Shown piece by piece: positions 12,247 through 18,703 of a DNA stretch of 18,703 nucleotides. A model generated the notes under the pieces. The model searched no databases and was not told the origin of the DNA. It saw only the letters and a list, made by a program, of their open reading frames with translations. Position numbers and translations under genes: made by a program. The DNA is from Spongospora subterranea (Eukaryota > Endomyxa > Phytomyxea > Plasmodiophorida > Plasmodiophoridae): contig OUQQ01000401.1 in NCBI GenBank assembly GCA_900404475.1, forward strand, positions 1 to 18,703, given 5' to 3'. Every line of letters begins with the position of its first letter. Within the stretch, counting starts at the first letter, position 1.

Positions 12247-13514
12247 TTAAAAGTCGGCGTCAAGTCGGAATGAATGCTGAGAGCGGTCCGGAGACATAAC
12301 ACCAGCTTTTTGGTAGTCACCAACCCTTTTCTCGAAAAAATTGGTCTTTCCTTGGAGACTGATCAAATCCATCCATTCGAAAGGATTCTCCGTCTTATAA
12401 TACTTCTCCAAGCCAAGCGCCAACAGTAGACGATCGGCAACGAATTGAATGTAGTTCGACATCATCTTCGAATTCATTCCGATCAAGTCAACAGGCAATG
12501 ACTCGCAAACGAATCCGATTTCAATAGCGACTGCCTCGATGATGATGTTACGAACCTGGAAACAGCAATAAAAACGAGAAAAAAACAGTTGACAGTTGTT
12601 GGAAATTTACAGTGTCGGCGTTGGGTTTGTTCTTAAGCATGCTGAAAAGAAGACAGGCGAAATCAGTGTGCAGACCTTCATCTCGAGATATGAGCTCGTT
12701 GCTGAATGAAAGCCCGTGCATCAAGCCGCGCTTCTTGAGCCAGAATATAGAACAGAATGATCCGCTGAAGAAAATGCCCTCAACTGCGGCGAATGCCACT
12801 AATCGCACACCTGATTACAATGAGGTTTAGGCTTATCAACCGTCAGGAAAACAAAAGAACCCGTTCGTCATATACCAAATGGCTGGGAATCCGAGATCCA
12901 TTTCAAAGCCCAATCTGCTTTCTTACGAACACAAGGAATCGTGTCAACTGCGTTGAAAAGATGCGCTTTTTCAGCTGGGTCTTTGATATAGGTATCAATC
13001 AAAAGCGAATATCTGTACAAACCCTTGGAAAAGAGTCTCCGCAACAATTATCAAGATCGAATTACGTCTCTGAATGAATATTCTCCATCGCCATCTGAAA
13101 TCCATAGAAGCAACGAATTTCTGGCCATTGTACTTCACGCATAAACCTGTTACCGAGGTTCTCCAAAACAATACCGTCGCTAAACCAATCGATAGGTATA
13201 AACGCATATTTGAAATAGAAACGGTACCTCGCAGCAAAGAATGCCAAAACTGTCTTGATGAAGTGCTTTTCGTCATCATTTAATGATGACCAGTCTTTGG
13301 CATCCTGAACAGTACTCAAAATCTGAAATGCTAAGGGCTTTTCTGAAATTACCTGAGAAAGGTCAATTTCTTCTGCTGTCCAGAATGAAGCTACATGTTT
13401 CTTGTACATATTCCAAATATCGGAATGCTCGATCGGGAACAGAACGAACCGCTGCGAATTCTCCATTAGCATCGGCTCATCACAAACGACATCGTTCCGT
13501 GGTGATGACGACAT
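12247..13514 (-). CDS. RNR2: Ribonucleoside-diphosphate reductase small subunit (class Ia R2), 5 exons
   Basis: R2 holds the di-iron/tyrosyl-radical cofactor that lets R1 reduce NDPs to dNDPs. Exons are 13514-13228, 13179-13066, 13012-12876, 12810-12611 and 12555-12247, with introns of 48, 53, 65 and 55 nt. The total is 1047 nt (348 residues), compact beside yeast Rnr2 (about 400) because the N-terminus is short. All iron ligands are present with family spacing: D97 (SDGIV), E128 and H131 (ENIHSE), E190 ([11 protein letters not shown]), E224 and H227 (RDEGLH). The radical Tyr is Y135 in HSETYSLL, where most homologues have Met before Tyr. The C-terminal HSFRLDADF is the conserved R1-docking tail. 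Intron 1 falls in the codon just before ligand D97, and intron 2 splits the codon (T134) just before radical Y135. The start at 13514 is the first ATG of the frame. Cytosolic, probably cell-cycle regulated, though no classical MCB/E2F site was seen. Confidence 0.97.
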
Positions 13515-14529
13515 TTATCGGGAATTGACTATTTTGACAAACGGTTGAAGTTGCAGATTTTGTCGAGTCGTACAGAGCGTCGCCGTTCCGTTTTTCGTAT
13601 TGGCGACCTGAAGCGCACGGACTTGCGAGTTGACAGGGTTACGCCGTCCTTCACCCATGCCGAACTTTTGCCCTTTGATGTTGAGCTGTCTGTCGCCCGT
13701 CACACCAGCCGATCCAATTATATAGATTCTAGCCCAACCGCTCTTCAGATTTTTCTCTCTTTACTCGTTACACAGTAGTATCTTTGTTTCCTCACTCTGC
13801 GTCTGGGCAAAAAATTGTGGTCTGGGTTTTAGCTTTGTTCCATCTGTTTACGCATCCAATCAGAATCGAATCGAAAAACAGAAGAATTGACAATGTTTAG
13901 TGTAGTTATCGATGGTATTGTAAAGCCGTGGAAGGTGTGTGCAACAATCTATAAAATAATGGCGAGGATTTATTTTTGTGAACCCTATGGCATATCCTCA
14001 ATTGTATTTGTCGCAGAGGGTATACAGACGATGCAACCTCAAACACACCCTGTGAAAACGTCGTTTTATCCTCTCACTGTAGGAGTATGATTGACCTCTC
14101 AGTTCGTCCGACATATCGCGCACGCTACCTTTCAAACATTAGAGGTGCATACGGCAAGGAAGCTGTAGCAGATTGCCGGAGAAACTTCCGTCAAAGGATT
14201 TACAAGTCGTAATAATGCCAAACAGTATGTCATATTTGCGAGATCTGTTCATGATCTTACTTAGCCGGCAACAATTGCCTTGATCAAAAAGTAACGTGGT
14301 TTGATCAAGACCTACATAAGAATATTTTCTGAACAAGTTCCTGTAAATCGACAGCATTTCAGCACAATTCGCGTTTTTATTACTTTGCCTCCCTGTTTGG
14401 ATTTCGTACCAGTCTCGGTGCAGAGAGTAGTTTATTTGTCAGATCGTTTTCTCCGTTGTCGTGTAGCTACATACATAATACGCTTCTTTGAACACAAGCA
14501 GGGTCTCTAAGTGGACGTTGCCGGTATAG
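13515..14529. other. About 1 kb without a convincing gene (RNR upstream region)
   Basis: This region holds the RNR promoter and the 3' flank of the XRN gene. Short open frames occur on both strands (for example +13887-14090 and -14357-14139) but lack recognisable domains, good starts or consistent splice structure. A small unrecognised multi-exon gene between about 13.9 and 14.5 kb cannot be excluded. No tRNA-like cloverleaf was recognised. Confidence 0.4.
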
Positions 14530-14690
14530 TATATAAATAAATGTCATGTATTTATCTCGTAGAGTTGGCGAGATATTTGAGGCTGTCGTTGACGGGCAAG
14601 GCAATTTTGGGATGTTCAGCTTTGACATGATCCGAATATTCAAGATACGTCGATCTGCGGAACTCGGTGTCTTCGATTGTTAATGATGGC
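14530..14690 (-). repeat. Tandem duplication, copy 1 (non-coding copy downstream of the XRN stop)
   Basis: This 161-bp unit is a head-to-tail copy of 14691-14851. Over 160 aligned positions it differs at two, 14583 and 14620, both C where copy 2 has A, with no indel. It repeats the last about 46 codons of the XRN gene, its stop codon and the TATATAAATA flank. Because copy 2 keeps the stop, this copy should lie in the 3' UTR or outside the gene. The two changes would be Ile to Ser and Ser to Ala if read in the XRN frame. Confidence 0.97.
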
Positions 14691-14851
14691 TATATAAATA
14701 AATGTCATGTATTTATCTCGTAGAGTTGGCGAGATATTTGAGGATGTCGTTGACGGGCAAGGCAATTTTGGGATGTTCAGATTTGACATGATCCGAATAT
14801 TCAAGATACGTCGATCTGCGGAACTCGGTGTCTTCGATTGTTAATGATGGA
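14691..14851 (-). repeat. Tandem duplication, copy 2 (contains the used 3' end of the XRN gene)
   Basis: This is the adjacent partner of the 161-bp unit at 14530-14690. It contains the C-terminal codons and stop (14713-14715) of the exoribonuclease gene on the minus strand. The near identity (158/160) indicates a recent duplication or ongoing homogenisation. Confidence 0.97.
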
Positions 14852-16092
14852 CCTTGGAATGAACTTAACAGCTGTCGAAATGCAGCACAGGCTGGGCAAG
14901 GTGGCTGATACAAGTGCCCGATTTCAGAACTTGAATCCATAGCTGATCGTAAATGAGGCGATATCATGGATCTGCCCCACAGGGGCGTCACCAACAGCTG
15001 AATAACGTCGGAATCCAAAGCCATTGCTGACGTCCGATGAGGCAAGATGTATTCGTCTGTGGATTCCAGAAGCCATTCATAGCAGGCTCGGACCGAAATT
15101 GTGTCACCAGCGTTGAGGTGAAATGTGTAATCGGGGCATTCTCCAGCGACATAAGTGTCGATGACCCAGGCAACACCTTTGAAGTACTTCTCGGGGCAAC
15201 ATTTCTTATGGTTATCGTTCAAATCCTCGATATTTCTGGACATGAACTGCTTGAAGAACTTTATGAGGGATACACGAGAAAGGACAGGAGACCCTTTATC
15301 ATAATGGACCAGGTTCGGGAACCCCAGATCGCTGAATACTTTCAGAGCAATATCCGGAGTGAGACCAGCAAGTCTTGGCAGATAGTCGTTTCCAAGTAGA
15401 ATCATCAGTACAGCAATGTCTTGGATTGCGATATTTTTCGACGATGAGCCGCTATGACCAAAAACTTCTCGGATCGCACGAACGGGAATCGTCAGATTAT
15501 TGGTGGGATCGAAACAAACACGTGAACGATGCAACAATGGCTGAGCGCAACAAATTGGAATCAAGTCAGCATCGCTGCCAAATACTACAATATTGCCAAG
15601 GCTCTCGGGGGCAATAGTTTTTAACCATTTTACAATTTTGACCTCGCCCTCTCCTGGTTCTTCGCTGGTGCTAAGGCGGATATGGCGGCCACTTGTTTTT
15701 GCCATTTCGAAAATTGCCTCGGCAATTGACCTCATAGTGGGGGTCCCACATGTCAATGCCAACCGGGAAAATACAGGAGCTACCTCCATAGCTTCAGGAG
15801 GGGCAGCGCGCCTACGCTTGATTTGCGTTATTATTTTGCTGTGAGAGGCTGGGCCATCCATAAAAATACCGATATTTGTACTGGGTTGGACTTGACGAAT
15901 CAGTCGTCGTAATCGCTGCAGACTATTGTTAAGAAACCTCTTCTCGCAGCCATTACTACGGTGAAGTGCCCGGTAAAGAATCTCGTTCAGGTCAACGGCA
16001 AGTGTGTCGACCTGACGCAAATGATGGAGTCCGATCAGGTGGGATGGGTTAACGGCTAGTACACACCAAGACAATAAGTGTTTGATCCCCAT
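14713..16092 (-). CDS. Compact XRN-family 5'-3' exoribonuclease, single exon
   Basis: XRN enzymes degrade 5'-monophosphorylated RNA processively. The 459-residue protein starts MGIKHLLSW, matching the family's MGVPKFFRW start. The seven acidic metal ligands are all present: D34 (VDLN), D79 (FMDG), E148 and E150 (GEGE), D174 and D176 (FGSDAD), and D236 (GNDYLP). The 5'-phosphate pocket K86, Q90, R93, R94 has the same spacing from D79 (+7, +11, +14, +15) as in yeast Xrn1. A CGTP segment stands for ITPGTxFM. Then come YFKGVAWVIDTYVAG (equivalent to the YxxGLxWVxxYY block) and VIQLLVTPLWG (QLLxVLP). The base-stacking His (yeast H41) is Tyr (Y40). The protein stops soon after the conserved N-terminal region, lacking the large Xrn1 C-terminal domains and about half the size of Rat1/Xrn2. 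It is intronless among intron-rich neighbours. XRN1-like versus XRN2-like cannot be decided, and no clear nuclear localisation signal is visible. Confidence 0.9.
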   Translation of the reverse strand: MGIKHLLSWCVLAVNPSHLIGLHHLRQVDTLAVDLNEILYRALHRSNGCEKRFLNNSLQRLRRLIRQVQPSTNIGIFMDGPASHSKIITQIKRRRAAPPEAMEVAPVFSRLALTCGTPTMRSIAEAIFEMAKTSGRHIRLSTSEEPGEGEVKIVKWLKTIAPESLGNIVVFGSDADLIPICCAQPLLHRSRVCFDPTNNLTIPVRAIREVFGHSGSSSKNIAIQDIAVLMILLGNDYLPRLAGLTPDIALKVFSDLGFPNLVHYDKGSPVLSRVSLIKFFKQFMSRNIEDLNDNHKKCCPEKYFKGVAWVIDTYVAGECPDYTFHLNAGDTISVRACYEWLLESTDEYILPHRTSAMALDSDVIQLLVTPLWGRSMISPHLRSAMDSSSEIGHLYQPPCPACAAFRQLLSSFQGPSLTIEDTEFRRSTYLEYSDHVKSEHPKIALPVNDILKYLANSTR

Positions 16093-16542
16093 AGGCGGGC
16101 GGTAGTGATCCCAGTTGTGTCAGTGGAAACAAAATCTGCAGCCAGCTGCAGTTGGGTAAAGGGCCACGGCGTCGGCAACCAGACATCAACTCCGTAACAA
16201 GGCACATCGACCTTGAAGCGTTTAAAACATGGAACTGAACCCTGAACGATTTTTTTTTGCAATAAACTTCCACTTTTGAACGTTGTGTACTTTTTTTTTC
16301 ATAACCCATGATTCTTCTATAGCGACTTAATAAACCATCTGCATTTCCCAATACGCGAATTCACCGAGCGTAAACTGGCATCTAATATCAATCGAGTTCG
16401 ATCTAATAATTCGGATAGGAAACTTTGTTCTGATCTGGTGCCGTCATATGTAGCCTGTCAGTTTCGCAGTTGATGTCATGAATCATGACTGACGGACTTG
16501 GTGAAAACTGGCCAAATCGGCACTGTCTACTGAACGGAGGTT
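16093..16542. promoter_or_regulatory. Divergent intergenic region between XRN (-) and mL54 (+)
   Basis: These 450 bp separate the two opposed start codons and presumably hold both promoters. Runs of T/A (16250-16258, 16290-16300) lie near the XRN side. A minus-strand frame at 16262-16056 is open for 68 codons but overlaps the XRN start and is not assigned. No TATA box is evident. Confidence 0.4.
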
Positions 16543-16895
16543 ATGGCATTGATGATGCGTTGCAGGAAACAGCTTACTCAGATACCAAGACTTCGTAGGG
16601 CGCATAAGATTTCTCGATGTTTTTCTGATGGTCTTGTACTTCAGGGCGCATGCTTTCTGCAAACGTTCCAGATAATTTGCCTCCCGTCGATATCAGTTTT
16701 CTGAACATAATAGAGGGAGAAGAGATTGTGCCCACTCAAGACTACCCTGAATGGTTATGGACTATTCCGACAGAGCTTCCGTCGTTGACAGAATTAAAGA
16801 AAACTGAGTTTGCGCAAATTCCTGATCAAGCAAAAAAAAGGCTATTTAAATTGCACGCTCGATCAAAAATCAAAGAACAAAATTCTGATGAATGA
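16543..16895 (+). CDS. MRPL54: Mitochondrial large-subunit ribosomal protein mL54 (MRPL54 / yeast Mrpl37 family)
   Basis: This is a component of the mitochondrial large ribosomal subunit. Two exons, 16543-16594 and 16645-16895, flank a 50-nt intron (donor GTAGGG, acceptor TACTTCAG, phase 1). They give 303 nt, 100 residues and a TGA. The core shows the mL54 signature: a VPTQDYPEWLWT block matching the family's YPEWLWxL, then an LTELKKTEF helix and a basic C-terminal helix (KKRLFKLHARSKIKEQN). The N-terminus MALMMRCRKQLTQIPRLRR is Arg/Lys-rich, lacks acidic residues and fits a mitochondrial presequence; it is built by splicing across the intron. Without exon 1 the ATG at 16650 would give a protein lacking the presequence. 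The stop is 86 bp from that of the converging PARG-like gene. Fungal mL54 is usually 100-140 aa, so this is short but complete. Confidence 0.88.
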
Positions 16896-16981
16896 AATCG
16901 TACTGTAGATTACCGAGCATTCACTATCCACGGTACCGCTACTTTTATCAAATTGATTTTTCTCTGTCGAAGTTGTAAATC

Positions 16982-18616
16982 TTATGTAATCAATACTCGA
17001 TTGAACAACCTGCGACTGCGAGAAGGCTGAGGATAGCCATTCGATACAAGTATCGAGAGCTGATGTAGTATCGGACCATCGCATAAGTTTACGGTTTTCA
17101 AAAAGCGCCATAGCTCTGCAACGCTTGTTCTTGCCAAAGTCGGGAGAATCTCGGTCAGATCAGTCAATGGAACTGCATGAACGTGGGCCGATACATCTTT
17201 GCAAAAAACAATGCGTCGACGGGCAATTGTTGCGGCAAGCGCCACCAAAAGGAAATTCATATCATATGGGCCTTTTTCCATAGACTTGCAGGCGATGAGT
17301 TGATCGGGACAGTTACTGAACAACGAGATCCAACGATTGATAATTTCGATCATGTATGATTCGCTGTAGAAGTTTGCATGCTCTGAAACGTCGTCGAATG
17401 ATGTACAAGCGATGGTGATCTCGTTCTGGCACGGTTGATATTGTTGATTCATTGGGCGATATGCGAAGTACTGCATCAGCCCTGAACATATAATCAAATC
17501 GCCAGCGGCCAACGGTTTCTGTACATTATCCACAGCCATTATATCGGGGAACGACAACAGACGTTGCCACCGTTCTGGATGAACATTATTGCTGCGCAGA
17601 CAAACGATATTGGTATCCACGAACCAGACCTGTATAATTGCTGAATACGGCACATGATTGGAATTGCACGTGTGCAGTACCTGAACAGGACACAGCCCAG
17701 GCCCTTCTGGGGTCAACGAACCTTCAAGTATTGGGACCATAACCGGAATGGAATTCAATTCCAGCTCACTACCTGTGTATTTCATGTTTGGGTTATGTCT
17801 GCTGAACGTAATTTGTCTATTTTTCAAAAGGATCTGTTTCTTAAAATATCCCATCAATGCGAGAATGCATCGACGACGATCATCGAGGTCAGACCTATCT
17901 TTCAGGTCAGAAGTCAACAGACTGTGCAGATTCGAACAAGGGTTGATGCCGAGGAGATTCCCTGCTATAATAGCGGCTGCGTCGTGGCTTGCAATTATTG
18001 TTGTTGGTGATGATGAGAGTGATATATCCCGCCATTGTGATGCAATGCTGGCAACAAAGGGCAGCACTTCCAATATAATTTCACTGACTTTCTCCGGAGC
18101 CAGATTCTGCACTATCAGAGCAAGGTTGGTCCCCATTTTGGGTCGCCACAGGTTCAGGGCCCTTTCAATGATCCGAATTGATGACCCCTTTCTGTCAGCC
18201 AACCATTTTAAGATCTGTTCCTTGGACATTTCACTTTGTTCTAAGTGGATGGACGATGTCGGTTGTGTTTTTTTACCCGAGATAGCCCTCATCCCAATAT
18301 CATGTGTTATGATCATTGGATGGTCTTTATGACCATAGAATTTTCCAGCTGTATGAGCAGGCAAATCCAACGTAGATATTTTGTCGGGCTTTGAACGGGA
18401 TTGAATGACAATTGGCTCGGAGCCGGTATGGTTGATAATTGCGTTGTGCAACTGTGCAGCATTTGTAATCAACAATGAAACTGCACCGTCGACCCAAACT
18501 TGCTTGCCATACCCACGAAGCTGAAGAACATCCTGAATTACAGAAAAGTCCCTTGTGTCCCTCAAATGAATTAGCTGGGCGTCATTACCATCGTTGAAGA
18601 TTAGTTTCACAAACAT
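16982..18616 (-). CDS. PARG-like protein with PB1-like N-terminus, predicted catalytically inactive
   Basis: PARG removes poly(ADP-ribose) from proteins. The first ATG (18616) gives 544 residues in one exon. Residues 1 to about 74 resemble a PB1 domain: MFVKLIFNDG beta hairpin, helix, VWVDGAVSLLIT, QLHNAII helix. Residues about 165-510 follow the PARG catalytic domain in order: VLPFVASIA and ASHDAAAIIAGNLLG (helical domain), GYFKK then ITFSR, VMVPILEGSLTPEG (ligand-lid strand), GDLIICSGLMQYF, MIEIINRWISLF, LLVALAATIARRRIVF and TSVAELWRFLK. The catalytic signature GGGx(6-8)QEE should fall at about 317-333. There the sequence reads CNSNHVPYSAIIQVWF, so the Gly triplet and both Glu are absent. 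Hydrolase activity is therefore unlikely, and ADP-ribose binding is uncertain. Homology is from remembered alignment with animal PARG and the PB1 call is weaker. A TATATATA lies about 60 bp upstream of the ATG. Confidence 0.75.
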   Translation of the reverse strand: MFVKLIFNDGNDAQLIHLRDTRDFSVIQDVLQLRGYGKQVWVDGAVSLLITNAAQLHNAIINHTGSEPIVIQSRSKPDKISTLDLPAHTAGKFYGHKDHPMIITHDIGMRAISGKKTQPTSSIHLEQSEMSKEQILKWLADRKGSSIRIIERALNLWRPKMGTNLALIVQNLAPEKVSEIILEVLPFVASIASQWRDISLSSSPTTIIASHDAAAIIAGNLLGINPCSNLHSLLTSDLKDRSDLDDRRRCILALMGYFKKQILLKNRQITFSRHNPNMKYTGSELELNSIPVMVPILEGSLTPEGPGLCPVQVLHTCNSNHVPYSAIIQVWFVDTNIVCLRSNNVHPERWQRLLSFPDIMAVDNVQKPLAAGDLIICSGLMQYFAYRPMNQQYQPCQNEITIACTSFDDVSEHANFYSESYMIEIINRWISLFSNCPDQLIACKSMEKGPYDMNFLLVALAATIARRRIVFCKDVSAHVHAVPLTDLTEILPTLARTSVAELWRFLKTVNLCDGPILHQLSILVSNGYPQPSRSRRLFNRVLIT

Positions 18617-18675
18617 TAGATTAGGGGGTATCAAACCTGCAATTTTGCGCAGTTTAAAATCCGAATTTCCCTGAT

Positions 18676-18685
18676 GTATATATAG
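18676..18685 (-). promoter_or_regulatory. TATA-like element upstream of the PARG-like gene
   Basis: On the minus strand CTATATATAC lies about 60-70 bp upstream of the ATG at 18616, a fitting position for a TATA box with a short leader. The call is based on motif and position only. Upstream sequence is cut off by the window edge. Confidence 0.4.
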
Positions 18686-18703
18686 CCCGGAAATCCGAAT
18701 CTT

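Noticed and set aside
13180..13227. RNR family-specific 16-residue insertion
   Set aside because: The insert is bounded by GT..AG and its removal restores the universally conserved FFAASDGIV, so it is an intron.
13887..14090. Plus-strand 67-codon open frame in the RNR upstream region
   Set aside because: No recognisable features and no supporting exon structure nearby.
14139..14357. Minus-strand 72-codon open frame in the RNR-XRN spacer
   Set aside because: Several splice-like signals but no consistent spliced product or family match.
14558..14690. A second, truncated XRN pseudogene
   Set aside because: The copy is exactly one unit of a tandem duplication contiguous with the gene's own 3' end, not an independent gene remnant.
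16056..16262. Minus-strand 68-codon open frame overlapping the XRN start
   Set aside because: It looks compositionally protein-like but overlaps the well-supported XRN N-terminus in another frame and matches no family. Most likely chance.

Overview
The window comes from a nuclear genome of a fungus-like eukaryote, most probably an early-diverging (chytrid-grade) fungus. Genes are split by very short spliceosomal introns, mostly 44-66 nt, with GT..AG ends and CTRAY-like branch sites. FIGNL1, which Dikarya have generally lost, sits beside an early-fungal-looking gene set and decayed Ty3/gypsy retrotransposons. The lineage is inferred from gene content. Nothing prokaryotic (operons, Shine-Dalgarno sites, CRISPR) is present.

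Layout: 1-3.1 kb is repeat-rich. It has a decayed Ty3/gypsy integrase plus chromodomain fragment (+, 1-760) and a decayed reverse transcriptase fragment (-, 2414-3125) on either side of a small candidate secreted/membrane protein gene (+, about 1386-2076). 3.48-5.52 kb is an unrecognised, Ser/Asp-rich multi-exon gene (+). 5.83-6.23 kb is a small Tim (Tim8/Tim13-type) chaperone gene (-), divergent by only 51 bp from a large unrecognised helical-repeat-like gene (+, 6286-9279). 9.36-11.79 kb is a 16-exon FIGNL1-type AAA ATPase (-). 12.25-13.51 kb is a 5-exon ribonucleotide reductase small subunit (-). About 1 kb with no convincing gene follows. 14.71-16.09 kb is a compact intronless XRN-type 5'-3' exoribonuclease (-) whose last about 46 codons are repeated in a 161-bp tandem duplication just beyond its stop. 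16.54-16.90 kb is mitochondrial ribosomal protein mL54 (+). 16.98-18.62 kb is an intronless PARG-like protein (-) that lacks the PARG catalytic signature and starts with a PB1-like domain.

The most notable items are (1) the apparent PARG pseudoenzyme with a PB1-like N-terminus; (2) the compact XRN with every catalytic nuclease residue, a His-to-Tyr change at the base-stacking position, and a very recent tandem duplication; (3) a FIGNL1 gene with micro-introns inside Walker A and Walker B that still carries the RAD51-binding FxxA motif; and (4) an in-frame, stop-free 48-nt intron next to a metal ligand in RNR. FIGNL1 (homologous recombination), RNR (dNTP supply) and a PARG relative (ADP-ribose signalling) lie within 10 kb. 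That looks like a genome-maintenance neighbourhood, but there is no evidence of co-regulation and it may be chance.

Gene models were spliced by hand from reading frame, splice-site and family continuity. For RNR, FIGNL1, mL54 and the small Tim the exon sums are exact multiples of three and the joins restore conserved family sequence. For the two large unrecognised genes and the secreted protein some junctions remain uncertain, as stated in each entry.
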